From positions 1 to 45,583 of the forward strand of contig JAQWRR010000094.1 in the NCBI GenBank assembly GCA_029243585.1: a stretch of DNA of 45,583 nt. Reading direction: 5' to 3'. A program made the position numbers and the translations under genes. Under the pieces are notes generated by a model that was not told the origin of the DNA, did no database searches, and was given only the letters and a program-made list of their open reading frames with translations. Positions 1 through 8,177 of the stretch are shown here, piece by piece (the first letter of the stretch is position 1; every line of letters begins with the position of its first letter). This DNA comes from Gammaproteobacteria bacterium (GTDB lineage: Bacteria; Pseudomonadota; Gammaproteobacteria; Steroidobacterales; Rariloculaceae).

Positions 1-935
1 TACTCAAGATCACTATCTAACCAAGTTGTGACAGCCTCCAAAGTAGCAAATTCACTTAACTGCCAAGACCCTCGCAAAGCTAGGGCCAGAGTATCCTGAT
101 TATCTTGTCCTGGCCTGTCTGATAATGTTGTTCTGGAGTTATCCAAGGTAAAAGCATCGTAACCATTATTACTATCAAAATAGAAAGCTGTCACTTCATA
201 ACTCGAACTGTCCGTTGGCTGAAACTCCATAGTTGCTCGAATCGTGGTTTCATCGTAACCATTAGTACTGGAGCGCCCTAGGTGGGCATTTTTCATGTAC
301 CCGTCTCCCTTATTCTTGTGCACTGAAAGTCGCCCTGATGCACCATTACTAATAGGACCACTGATTACACCGCCAGCGCTCTGACTTCCATAATCCCCTA
401 TGCCAACCTCTGCATAACCCTCAAAACGGTCTGTTGGACGATTACTTCGAATATTTACTATCCCTGCTAAAGCACTTGTTCCAAATTGAGTTCCTTGTGG
501 CCCCCGAGAAATTTCAACTTGCTCAACATCAAAGAGCATCCCTGCATTTGCAGTGCCTCCAAAATTAATATCATCAATCAAGATTCCAACCGACGGGAAA
601 TGTTTAGGATCAACAAACTGCTCTAGATCGCCAACACCTCGAATCTGTACAAAACGAGAACGGGATGCTCCACCGGAATAGTTAACATTCGGTGAGATAT
701 TAAGCGCCGACTCTAAGTGCTGTGCCCCACGACTTTTCACGAGAGACTCATCAATGACTGTAATGCTACCCGGACTTGTCATGAGACCCTGCTCCCGAAA
801 ACCAGCAGTAACCACAACTTCTTCAAGCGGAGAAAGGTTGCTCTGCGCTAAAATACTATAAGGCGAAAAACCAAAAATAATGAGCAATAAAAATAGGCTA
901 TGCCTGAACAGGCAACATGATCGAGTACTTCTCAA
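1..935 (-). CDS. TonB-dependent outer-membrane receptor, N-terminal part (cut by window edge)
   Basis: The reverse strand reads without a stop from a TTG start at 935 to the window edge, giving about 311 residues. The TTG is preceded by AGGAG with a 7-base gap, and the product opens with a basic n-region, a hydrophobic stretch (LFLLLIIFG) and a plausible cleavage site near LAQS, as in exported proteins. A TonB-box-like segment (LEEVVVTA) follows, then a plug domain with IQIRG-like (FVQIRGVGD), IDDINFGG and VEISRGPQGTQFGTSALAG motifs, then the first beta-barrel strands. These proteins take scarce ligands across the outer membrane using TonB energy. A TPP riboswitch lies just upstream, so thiamin, a thiamin precursor or a related ligand is the likely substrate. 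That assignment is inferred from regulation, not from the protein sequence. The C-terminal barrel is outside the window. Confidence 0.92.
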   Translation of the reverse strand, partial: MRSTRSCCLFRHSLFLLLIIFGFSPYSILAQSNLSPLEEVVVTAGFREQGLMTSPGSITVIDESLVKSRGAQHLESALNISPNVNYSGGASRSRFVQIRGVGDLEQFVDPKHFPSVGILIDDINFGGTANAGMLFDVEQVEISRGPQGTQFGTSALAGIVNIRSNRPTDRFEGYAEVGIGDYGSQSAGGVISGPISNGASGRLSVHKNKGDGYMKNAHLGRSSTNGYDETTIRATMEFQPTDSSSYEVTAFYFDSNNGYDAFTLDNSRTTLSDRPGQDNQDTLALALRGSWQLSEFATLEAVTTWLDSDLE

Positions 936-939
936 AACC

Positions 940-964
940 GATCTCCTAAAAAATACGAGAGATC
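940..964 (-). promoter_or_regulatory. Shine-Dalgarno-sequestering hairpin of the TPP-controlled receptor
   Basis: Read on the minus strand, GATCTC (964-959) can pair with GAGATC (945-940). This folds the AGGAG ribosome site (947-943) of the TTG start at 935 into a stem. A second upstream copy of ATCTCC, in the segment rc 974-989, could pair with GGAGAT instead, so two alternative pairings of the ribosome site exist. This is the layout expected for a riboswitch acting on translation initiation. The pairing is seen by eye; no energy was computed. Confidence 0.5.
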
Positions 965-999
965 CAGTCCGTATCGCGAGTGGAGATTCTTATAGAAAT

Positions 1000-1100
1000 T
1001 TCCGTCCCTTCGCCGGTACTAACCGGATCAGGTTCAAAGGGTTAGCTAAACTTTTAGTTAGCTTCTCAGGTTGTTTCCAACCACCCCTCGGCCGCTGAAG
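1000..1100 (-). promoter_or_regulatory. TPP riboswitch (THI element)
   Basis: On the minus strand this segment carries the conserved blocks of the thiamin pyrophosphate aptamer in order: GGGGTGG at the 5' side, a GGTTG-GAAA-CAACC hairpin, CTGAGA, then ACCCTTTGAACCTGATCCGG, TTAGTACCGGCG and AAGGGA. An extra AT-rich hairpin (GCTAACT with AGTTTAGC) sits between CTGAGA and ACCC, at the place of the optional P3a helix. The aptamer ends about 65 bases before the TTG start of the TonB-dependent receptor. Known thiamin elements bind TPP and shut down expression of thiamin synthesis or uptake genes. Control of outer-membrane thiamin receptors by this element has been described in other bacteria. Confidence 0.93.
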
Positions 1101-1107
1101 TCGTTAT

Positions 1108-1638
1108 TTAACCCTTCTCTTTCAGTCTAGGCAAGAGCTCCACAAGATTACAGGGTCTAGTTCTATAATCCAGTTGCAAAGAAATGATCTTATTCCACCC
1201 TGTCATGCATGCATTAGTAGAACCAGGGAGACAGAAGACATAAGTGCCATTTGCTACCCCTGCGAGGCATCTAGACTGCAGACTGGAAGTGCCGATTTCT
1301 TCATATGAAAGCGACCGAAACAGCTCCCCAAAACCAGCAATTGTCTTTTCAAGCAGAGGTTCAACCGCCTCTGGAGTTCCATCTCTTCCTGTAACTCCTG
1401 TACCACCTGTAGAAATAATCACCTCAACAACTTCATCAGCGAGCCATTTTGATATTTGTCCACTTATCTCATTAAGGTTGTCCTTAACTATAACCTTCTC
1501 GTATAACAGATGACCTGCGTCTGTTAAACACTCCACTAGTTGCGCACCTGAAAAATCACTACTGTCATCTCGCGTATCAGAAATAGTGAGTATGGCAATA
1601 TTCAACGGTATGAATTCTCTGTTTATTGTCTGAGACAT
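1108..1638 (-). CDS. moaB: Molybdopterin adenylyltransferase family protein MoaB/MogA
   Basis: This is a 176-residue protein of the MoaB/MogA family, which adenylylates molybdopterin with ATP before molybdenum insertion. The family signature is intact: [10 protein letters not shown] at 16-25, [15 protein letters not shown] around 76-90 with the conserved Asp and Glu, and LPGSTNA at 137-143. Length and the [13 protein letters not shown] opening fit MoaB better than MogA, but the two share the reaction in organisms having only one of them. It lies alone, about 8 kb from moaACDE, directly behind the 5' end of the TPP riboswitch of the neighbouring gene on the same strand, so transcripts may read through. 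No other MogA-like gene is seen in the window. Confidence 0.93.
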   Translation of the reverse strand: MSQTINREFIPLNIAILTISDTRDDSSDFSGAQLVECLTDAGHLLYEKVIVKDNLNEISGQISKWLADEVVEVIISTGGTGVTGRDGTPEAVEPLLEKTIAGFGELFRSLSYEEIGTSSLQSRCLAGVANGTYVFCLPGSTNACMTGWNKIISLQLDYRTRPCNLVELLPRLKEKG

Positions 1639-1750
1639 TTGCTACATATACTTTAAATTTTTTGCTTAACTAATCGAGCAACAACAAAGAATTTAATGCT
1701 ATTCACAATAATCCTTTTCGCTTTTAGACAGGTACTTCTGAAAATAAAGA

Positions 1751-2158
1751 TTAGGCATCGGTAATAGCCATAAGATCAACTTCAATCAAAAAATCGGGAT
1801 CAGCTAATGCTGTCACCCCAATCAATGTTGTTGGCGGCGGGTTGTTTGGATCCCCATATTTAGGCGCACCCTCACCTCGAGTTTGATTTTTAAACTTATC
1901 GACATCAAGCACAAAGATGCGTTGAAATACCACATCATCCCAACCGGCTTCAGCGGCCTTAAGCTGTATTTCTAAGTTTTCCATTACTGTAATGTATTGT
2001 GCGCGGTAATCTCCTATAGAAACAGCATTATAGTTCCCATCCGATGGAGTTTGTCCTGCAATGAAAATTAGTTTCATTGGTCCTTTCACAGTAATAATTC
2101 GTGTGAAATTTGGATGTTTATACAGGCCTTTTGGGTTAATTCTTTCGATTTCCATCAT
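1751..2158 (-). CDS. RidA/YjgF-family protein without the catalytic arginine
   Basis: This 135-residue protein has the size and fold pattern of the Rid (YjgF/YER057c/UK114) family: IFIAGQTPSDGNYNA around 31-45, a long amphipathic helix (AQYITVMENLEIQLKAAE) and a C-terminal IEVDLMAI strand. RidA itself hydrolyses reactive enamine/imine intermediates using an Arg in a PARS-type motif. Here the matching segment at 109-116 reads PTTLIGVT, with Thr in place of that Arg. It is therefore more likely one of the other Rid subfamilies, whose substrates are mostly unknown. It lies 50 bases downstream of the DoxX gene on the same strand, suggesting co-transcription. Confidence 0.85.
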   Translation of the reverse strand: MMEIERINPKGLYKHPNFTRIITVKGPMKLIFIAGQTPSDGNYNAVSIGDYRAQYITVMENLEIQLKAAEAGWDDVVFQRIFVLDVDKFKNQTRGEGAPKYGDPNNPPPTTLIGVTALADPDFLIEVDLMAITDA

Positions 2159-2207
2159 AATTGATCCATGATTTTTACGAAGGCAGGAAGATCTGTCCTG
2201 CTATTCC

Positions 2208-2672
2208 TTAAACTCTATTTCCTTCCATAGATTTTCGATTATCTAATGCGAGCCAATTCTGGCCAATTAAAGCAAGTAGGACCCAATAATAAAATCCATA
2301 ATGCATAACAATATGAACACCACCCCAGTTTTGCCGAACGGTATGCCCAAACATAAGAACGACATAGAAAGAAATCCCTGCTAATAAAGCCCAGCGTGTA
2401 TAAAACCCTAAAAGGGTCATGGCGCCTAATACCACCTCAATGTACGGAATCAAGTTTAGAAAAACATGAACAAGTGTCATTGGTAAAAATGTACTCTCAA
2501 ACGTAGCAGCCATGGGCTCTTCCCATACAGCTACCCCACCTGTCTGAATAATTCGCATAAAGCCATGAAAAAATAGATTGATCCCCAACAGAATACGCAT
2601 AAAAAAATAGCCAATCTGCATGTTTGTTGGAGAGGGTCCTGCGGTCAGTTCATCTAAAAAATTATTGTTCAT
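2208..2672 (-). CDS. DoxX-family membrane protein
   Basis: This 154-residue integral membrane protein has four hydrophobic segments (about 20-40, 64-90, 94-112 and 123-142). They carry DoxX-type features, including RILLGINLFFHGFMRI in the first segment, a PYIEVVLGAMTLLGFYTRWA block and HYGFYYW in the last. DoxX/DoxD relatives are linked to quinone or thiosulfate redox chemistry in some organisms, but most, including this type, have no defined reaction. The ATG start is followed by a short soluble N-terminus. It is the upstream partner of the Rid-family gene. The ends and family call are secure; the function is not. Confidence 0.82.
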   Translation of the reverse strand: MNNNFLDELTAGPSPTNMQIGYFFMRILLGINLFFHGFMRIIQTGGVAVWEEPMAATFESTFLPMTLVHVFLNLIPYIEVVLGAMTLLGFYTRWALLAGISFYVVLMFGHTVRQNWGGVHIVMHYGFYYWVLLALIGQNWLALDNRKSMEGNRV

Positions 2673-2932
2673 TACTACCCCTTTAATGGATTACGATCAG
2701 ATTTGCGTGTACAAGCTTATGCTCGATGAGTCAGTCAAAAAATGGTGCGCCCTAAGAACATTCTGATCAACCCAATCAGAGCCAACCAATTAATATAATC
2801 ATTAGTCAAGACAGGGTTCTATTAAACCAACTAATGTTGTAACTAGGGTCTCTGACCAAGAACTGATGAAAAATCAAAGTGAAGCAATTGCTTTGATTAA
2901 ACGTTATCTGAACGACGGCTAAACCAATAAGA
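2673..2932. other. 260-base intergenic region, no gene recognised
   Basis: This is the upstream region of the DoxX gene and the downstream region of the deacetylase, both on the minus strand. A short plus-strand frame at 2867-2923 (18 codons) has no visible ribosome site and no recognisable product. I see no convincing terminator, RNA gene or repeat. Confidence 0.5.
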
Positions 2933-3895
2933 TCACAAACCGGCCTGCTCACGCACCCATGTAGCTGCATCTTCTAGTGTGCCAAACCAAACGCCTTCCT
3001 TTGTCTTTATGTGTTGAATCAACCCTTCAAGGGCCACAATATTTGATCGATGTCCTATGACATGTGGATGCATCGTCAGAAGAAACATAGTTTGCTCTTC
3101 CCAAGCACGGTCAAATTCATCAATCCAGACCTGCAAGATGTCTCGGGGGTTCATATACCTATTGCCTATCGGGTTAAAAAATGGCGCATCGTCTAAAATC
3201 CAATCGACTGGCAATTCGACAAATCCAGTTGGTTCACCATTCTGCATAAGTTCGTACGGACGATCATCAGCAAACAAGGAACTTTCATATAAGAATCCCA
3301 TATCACGGATAATACTTAGCGTATTGGGACTATGATTCCAAGACGGTGCTCGATAACCAACCGGACGAGTACCGGTGATCTCTTCAATAGCATCAGTAGC
3401 CTGTCGAAGAAGCCGCGCCTCAGTCTCACCATCCAGGGCAGTGTTTGATTCATGAATCCATCCATGTACACCAATTTCATGTACACCAGGTGCCAAGATC
3501 ATATCAGCCTGTTCTGGAGCTATTTTCAAGCTCCAGGCAGGGAAAAAAAATGTTGCAGGCACGTCCTCAGTTTCCAAAAGATCAAGTACTCGTGGAAGCG
3601 CTACCCGAGAGCCATACTGACCTGCAGAAAGGGTGCCCACACTAGGATCGCCTGTACGTAATCCCTTCACCGTCTCATTATCAACATCAAATGAAAACAG
3701 AACAGCGACCCTCGTATCACCAGGCCAGCTTGACGGGTTCAGGTCACGACCAGCTCGAACCTGATTAACCACAGAGTGCACGTAGTCATCGGACCAGTTC
3801 CACGGCTCAGAAGGATTTTCTTCCTGAGCTAAAACTATAGGCAAAGTCCATAATACGACAAGAGCACAACAGAACGTGCGCATCAGAACATTCAT
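2933..3895 (-). CDS. Exported polysaccharide (peptidoglycan-type) deacetylase, NodB domain
   Basis: This 320-residue protein starts with a signal peptide (MNVLMRTFCCALVVLWTLP, cleavage near VLA-QEE) and carries a NodB deacetylase domain. Visible motifs are FSFDVDNE (68-75) with the paired acidic residues, HGWIHES (144-150) giving the HxxxH metal site, YRAPSW (181-186) and LTMHPHVIGH (273-282). The pattern resembles the cyclic-imidase/HpPgdA-like branch of the family, where the enzyme removes acyl groups from peptidoglycan or cleaves small cyclic amides. Export points to a periplasmic cell-wall or glycan substrate. It follows the penicillin-acylase gene by 30 bases and probably belongs to its transcript. 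Confidence 0.88.
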   Translation of the reverse strand: MNVLMRTFCCALVVLWTLPIVLAQEENPSEPWNWSDDYVHSVVNQVRAGRDLNPSSWPGDTRVAVLFSFDVDNETVKGLRTGDPSVGTLSAGQYGSRVALPRVLDLLETEDVPATFFFPAWSLKIAPEQADMILAPGVHEIGVHGWIHESNTALDGETEARLLRQATDAIEEITGTRPVGYRAPSWNHSPNTLSIIRDMGFLYESSLFADDRPYELMQNGEPTGFVELPVDWILDDAPFFNPIGNRYMNPRDILQVWIDEFDRAWEEQTMFLLTMHPHVIGHRSNIVALEGLIQHIKTKEGVWFGTLEDAATWVREQAGL

Positions 3896-3925
3896 ATTTA
3901 TCCTTTCTTCCTTGGTGAAAATACC

Positions 3926-6310
3926 TCAATCATTATCGGGACTTAAAGTAAGCCGATGGGCTGCCCTATCCTCAACAGCTCCCCGCGTGTACAAGAGTGG
4001 GAAATAATCTCCGTTTCCTAGTGTCTCAGTAAGATCGCCATAAAAGGGACTACCCGGTTGTGCAGATTGCCCTGGGGCGTTAGTAGCAATAGAGCGATCC
4101 AAATCTGCTAAGTCTATTATCCGTCGAAAATTTGCCCCTGTAGCATTGAGACTCCCAAACCCACCTGGTCGCTCAACTGCTGGCAAATCAAAATCGGGGA
4201 TAAACATGTGCTGGAGTGGACTTGCATGTACTCTTCCATGTCGCCATTGATCGCGATCAGGTCCAAGCTCCACTGTTAAGCGGTCAATGGCAGACCGAAG
4301 GCCCGCCTCTATAAACATACGGCGTTGTGATAACTGCATATCAGTATGTCTGGCTCTTTCATCGACCTCCTCATTCCATCGGACATACATGGCACCTGCC
4401 GTACTCTCCTTAGAAAGCTTTGCATCCCATGATTCAATCAAATCTCGCGCCCAATCAATATCGGGATCTGACGAAACCCACCCACTAAACAGTGGAATAT
4501 CCCTTTCGGCTGCGAGCAAGTAATCATCTTGTTGAATTTGAATGTGTTCCTCGATTGTGGGCGCCTCAAAAGAACCTAAAACTTGATGAAGGCGGGTTAT
4601 ACGAGAAGTTTCCACTCCCTCTGAGGAGTGGTAAAAAACCGGCCTACCTTCATAACCAGGCGGATGGACATTATTGTTAGCGGTAGCAATGTATCCTCGT
4701 TCCGGGTTGAACTCTCTAGGAAGATCTGTTCGGAAACCAAGCCACTCATATTCTCCTGTTCCCGGCACAGGCAAACGCCCGTTCCAACCATTACGATCTG
4801 GAGTGAACCCGGTCACTTGCAATGCAATATTGCCATCAACATCCCCACAGATCAGGCTATGACTAGGCACCAACCAGTGCATTGCAAGCTCAAAAAAATC
4901 TTCGCAGCTCTCTGCCTGCGCTAACTGAAAACTACCTTTATAAGCTGCTGTTCCATGTTCCTGAACGACCGAACGAACGGAATAGGCATGACGACTATTC
5001 AGATCCTCATAAAAAACAGGTCCATGTCGACTAAATTTCAAGATAACAGGTTCGGGGTCCTGCCCTTTCACCAGAATATCTTCTTCAATAATACGAAGAG
5101 GTTCCCAACTATCCTGCCAACGCATAAGATTTGGATCTTCAGGATGAACCTCTTCAACAAACACATCTACCATATCAGTTCCAGCAAAGGTAAAGCCCCA
5201 TGCTATATGTTCGTTGTTTCCTGCATCTACCCCAGCAAATGGGGGCTCTCCCCCTCCAATTACATTCCACCCTGGAGCAATCAGGTGAATAAAGTACCGA
5301 AGGGCTGGCATTTCAATACGTCTATGAGGATCATTAACTAGGATTGGGACGCCCGTTGGCGAACGGCTTGGGCTCATAACCCAGTTATTACTGCCCTCCG
5401 TTGCAATCGGCAATGGAGACACTTGTGCAACTCGCACTTCCCCAGATTCCACCAGGTCTTTATAAGGCTCAATAATCTCGAGTGGTGGAAGTCTTCCTGC
5501 TACAAAAGGGTCATCATCACCTGCACGCATAGCCTCAAGTAGTTCTTCCGTAAAAAGATTTATATCTAAACCGTCTGGCACTACTAAATCATCCCATGGA
5601 TCTGGTGCTGCAAGTCGATTGGCTTCCTCAACACCATAACGGGCAACATTTAGTGCAAGTTCTACTTCATTAATAGCATGTCCACGAACGCTTGGTACTG
5701 CGAGCGATGCCCAACGCAAAAGATTAGTCTCTGCCGTCCATGGTTCCGGTATAACCCCTGTTAGTTGAAACTCCACAGGAAGGTTATCTCTATTAGTCTC
5801 GATATAGGCATTAACTCCGTTAGCATGTGCCATAAATAAATTTTTAGCGTCAGGATGATAACTATCCCATTCATCCTCATTAAAGGGACCACGGAACATC
5901 ATCAATCGGGCACGACGGTCATAATCAAGCGCTGCAGGACCAAAAATTTCAGCAAGACGTCCTTCTCGCCATCGCCGCCACATTTCCATCTGCCAAAGCC
6001 GATCTTGGGCCATGATGTACCCTTGCGCAAAAAACAGATCTTGATCATTTTGAGCATATATATGCGGAATACCCCACTCATCACGGATAACCTCAACTGG
6101 CTCCATCAAGCCGTTGATCTCAATCTCACCCTCTATCTGGGCAAGCGCATTCATTGCAAGGCTTTCCAATGATTGGGGAGAATCTGGAGAAGTACAACCA
6201 ACAATAATTGTAGATAAGGTAATAATTACAATCTTCGTAAAATGATTGAATACTTGTTGATTAGCTAATTTAAAATCTAATATCTGCTTAAGTTTTATCA
6301 TATTTTTCAC
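3926..6310 (-). CDS. Penicillin acylase family N-terminal-nucleophile hydrolase, lipoprotein-like
   Basis: This 794-residue protein is of the penicillin amidase/acylase family, which cleaves amide bonds in beta-lactams, acyl-homoserine lactones or other N-acyl compounds. The alpha-chain motif IPHIYAQNDQDLFFAQGY lies at 81-98 and DRLWQME at 103-109. The self-cleavage site is EGSNNW with the nucleophile Ser at 307, which would become the N-terminus of the beta chain. A hydrophobic segment followed by IIVGC (Cys39) suggests a lipoprotein signal after a long N-terminus. Start: GTG at 6310 overlaps the TAG of the upstream gene by one base; an ATG at 6301 is an alternative. The tight overlap argues for coupled translation. 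The natural substrate cannot be read from the sequence. Confidence 0.9.
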   Translation of the reverse strand: MKNMIKLKQILDFKLANQQVFNHFTKIVIITLSTIIVGCTSPDSPQSLESLAMNALAQIEGEIEINGLMEPVEVIRDEWGIPHIYAQNDQDLFFAQGYIMAQDRLWQMEMWRRWREGRLAEIFGPAALDYDRRARLMMFRGPFNEDEWDSYHPDAKNLFMAHANGVNAYIETNRDNLPVEFQLTGVIPEPWTAETNLLRWASLAVPSVRGHAINEVELALNVARYGVEEANRLAAPDPWDDLVVPDGLDINLFTEELLEAMRAGDDDPFVAGRLPPLEIIEPYKDLVESGEVRVAQVSPLPIATEGSNNWVMSPSRSPTGVPILVNDPHRRIEMPALRYFIHLIAPGWNVIGGGEPPFAGVDAGNNEHIAWGFTFAGTDMVDVFVEEVHPEDPNLMRWQDSWEPLRIIEEDILVKGQDPEPVILKFSRHGPVFYEDLNSRHAYSVRSVVQEHGTAAYKGSFQLAQAESCEDFFELAMHWLVPSHSLICGDVDGNIALQVTGFTPDRNGWNGRLPVPGTGEYEWLGFRTDLPREFNPERGYIATANNNVHPPGYEGRPVFYHSSEGVETSRITRLHQVLGSFEAPTIEEHIQIQQDDYLLAAERDIPLFSGWVSSDPDIDWARDLIESWDAKLSKESTAGAMYVRWNEEVDERARHTDMQLSQRRMFIEAGLRSAIDRLTVELGPDRDQWRHGRVHASPLQHMFIPDFDLPAVERPGGFGSLNATGANFRRIIDLADLDRSIATNAPGQSAQPGSPFYGDLTETLGNGDYFPLLYTRGAVEDRAAHRLTLSPDND

Positions 6311-7452
6311 TAGTTTCTAGCCTGGTCATCTTCGAAATTAATAACAGCATCTTCAAACTCGGTAAAAGACTCGTCGTCTAGACAAACAGATTCCTCTAAT
6401 TGCCAGTCAACCGTTTCAAAAACCCGACGCACTGTCCAAGGCTCAGGATATGCAATAGGATCTTCAACCGTTATATCAATAGCCAACTCATTTTCCCCAG
6501 TTCTTTGGATACGTTCAATAACACGGAGTTGGTCACTGTGGGGAAGACCACGCCGATCAACCCAGGTTTTGTCATTAAAGTTTCGTGTATCAATAACAAG
6601 GACATCATCATCCCAATACCCTATCGATTCGCCCATCCAAGATGGCGGTCTACCTTGGCGATGTTCGCGTCCATCCGTATATACCTGGCGTACCCAACCC
6701 TGATACTCGTATGAAAGCATTACTCGATTGGGTGTCTGAATAATCTCAAATGGTGCGGGGTGCGCATAAATCCTTGGCACACCTGGAGGGAGACATTGGT
6801 AGGCGGGGTCATTTGTTTCTCCAACAGCAACTCCGCGAGGTCCAAAAGTGGGCCTCGAGTGATCAAAGCGTTCCCTTGCCCATGCTGTCATAGCAGGTAA
6901 ATCCTCTGTAAATGCGTAGTTCTGCCATGAAGCGTTGTAATTCCACTTCCACATCCCAGTAAGATCTGACCCATGACCCACCTGCTCTGCAGACATCACT
7001 TGGGTCGCAACAGGGCTAGCTACACGCCCCAGAGTTGTTCCACCCAATAGTGCGACACCGTTAGCGTCTATGATTCTGCGTATACGCATTGATGGAGCAC
7101 CGTTTCTAGCAATTTCACCTGAAATTTCAATTGCATCACCTCGTCGAAGCGTTTCAGTTGTCCAACGGACGATATTGCTTGCTCCCCCACCACCAACACC
7201 ACGCGCTAATCTATTGGGGGTAGTCATTTCCCCCGACCATTCCACTGTCTCACCCCCTTCTCCTTCTACGGAAAAGTAAACAAGCACATGCGGATATACA
7301 AACCGGAATTGAGTTACTTCCCCACGAAAGGTAACCTCTTGAGTCAAGTCATATACAGCCCCGCCATGGTGTGCTTTTAGGCTTAAGCTAAAGCCTAAAA
7401 GCCCAACTATCGCTAGGTTCAATAAGGACCTGAATATCATCTCAATTTTCAT
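6310..7452 (-). CDS. Exported DUF6152-family protein
   Basis: From the ATG at 7452 this encodes 380 residues, opening with a signal peptide (KIEMIFRSLLNLAIVGLLG, cleavage near KAHH). The first part (about 27-130) matches the DUF6152 pattern: AHHGGAVYDL, TFRGEVTQFRFVYPHV, then a beta-rich domain ending MRIRRIIDANG. The second half contains a block common in secreted proteins of unknown function from Gammaproteobacteria and Acidobacteria (CLPPGVPRIY, WDDDVLVIDTRNFNDKTW, GLPHSDQLRVIER). An in-frame ATG at 7494 would add 14 residues ahead of a good signal peptide, so I prefer 7452. It overlaps the acylase gene by one base. Its role is unknown; it is presumably periplasmic or outer-membrane associated. 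Confidence 0.82.
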   Translation of the reverse strand: MKIEMIFRSLLNLAIVGLLGFSLSLKAHHGGAVYDLTQEVTFRGEVTQFRFVYPHVLVYFSVEGEGGETVEWSGEMTTPNRLARGVGGGGASNIVRWTTETLRRGDAIEISGEIARNGAPSMRIRRIIDANGVALLGGTTLGRVASPVATQVMSAEQVGHGSDLTGMWKWNYNASWQNYAFTEDLPAMTAWARERFDHSRPTFGPRGVAVGETNDPAYQCLPPGVPRIYAHPAPFEIIQTPNRVMLSYEYQGWVRQVYTDGREHRQGRPPSWMGESIGYWDDDVLVIDTRNFNDKTWVDRRGLPHSDQLRVIERIQRTGENELAIDITVEDPIAYPEPWTVRRVFETVDWQLEESVCLDDESFTEFEDAVINFEDDQARN

Positions 7453-7527
7453 AATTATTCTCTGAGAGCAGATCTTATACACAGTGTACTCCATGATTGG
7501 TGTTCTTCGCTCATAGATGAACCCTGT

Positions 7528-8007
7528 CTAACAAGGAACAACAGGCATAAAAACAGTCTTTAGCTCACGAGTTAAGCGAATTGCATCCTCTTGACCAGCA
7601 TAATATCCATGTTTTAAATCTAGCTCAGAAAACCCGTATTTTTTATAGAAATTAATAGCCTTATTATTAGAAGCTCGCACCTCAAGGCACATAAAATAAC
7701 ACCCAGCTGTTTGAGCAGAAGATTCAAGCCATTTTAGAAGCTTTCTACCAACACCTTGACGTTGGTATCCAGGATGAACAGCGAACAAATTAAGGTGCAC
7801 CTTCTCATCGCAAAATTCGGCAATAGCAAACCCAGCTATACGTCGAACATCTCGAGCTACAAGCACCACGCAGTCAGAATCAAAAATGCACCTAGAGATT
7901 CTATCTTCATCCCATAAACATGGGATTCCATGCTCAATCAAGTTCCGTGACATGGAGGCTATAACTGAAACCTCATGTCGTCGCCCAAGCCCTAAACGAA
8001 TACGCAC
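7528..8007 (-). CDS. GNAT N-acetyltransferase, RimI-like
   Basis: This 159-residue protein is a single GNAT domain. It carries the acetyl-CoA loop QRQGVGRKLL at 82-91 within LNLFAVHPGYQRQGVGRKLL, followed by LEVRASNNKAINFYKKYGF at 108-126, the pattern typical of RimI, which acetylates the N-terminal alanine of ribosomal protein S18. A C-terminal GYYAGQEDAIRL segment also fits RimI (Y..(E/D)DA..M). In many proteobacteria rimI sits beside tsaB. Here it stands alone and divergent from the mocA-like gene, so another protein or small-molecule target remains possible. Confidence 0.82.
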   Translation of the reverse strand: MRIRLGLGRRHEVSVIASMSRNLIEHGIPCLWDEDRISRCIFDSDCVVLVARDVRRIAGFAIAEFCDEKVHLNLFAVHPGYQRQGVGRKLLKWLESSAQTAGCYFMCLEVRASNNKAINFYKKYGFSELDLKHGYYAGQEDAIRLTRELKTVFMPVVPC

Positions 8008-8090
8008 CGATCTCTACCTCTACTAAAATTATTTGATGTAACGTAAACAATCATGGTCTAGGGTAACTTATTCTTAAAGCATATGAAGAA

Positions 8091-8120
8091 TTGAGGATTT
8101 CCACTAAAAAACACTAGATA
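8091..8120 (+). promoter_or_regulatory. Candidate sigma-70-like promoter for the mocA-like gene
   Basis: TTGAGG (8091-8096) and TAGATA (8115-8120) are separated by 18 bases in the 170-base divergent region between the acetyltransferase and mocA-like genes. They would give a leader of about 50 bases. Found by eye in AT-rich DNA, so weak. Confidence 0.28.
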
Positions 8121-8177
8121 AGCGTGAAAGAGTTATATAGATAATAGATTTTTCAATACCTGAGTTATAGTTACCTA

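Noticed and set aside
880..1098. A 72-codon open frame on the plus strand
   Set aside because: It runs across the TPP riboswitch and the receptor start on the opposite strand; its product has no family resemblance and the conserved bases are explained by the aptamer.
1244..1513. Plus-strand open frame inside moaB
   Set aside because: It is the shadow of a gene with clear MoaB motifs on the other strand.
2867..2923. 18-codon frame in the gap upstream of DoxX
   Set aside because: Too short, no ribosome site, no similarity recognised.
4628..5341. Several plus-strand frames of 98-128 codons within the penicillin-acylase gene
   Set aside because: The opposite frame carries all acylase motifs in order, so these are shadows.
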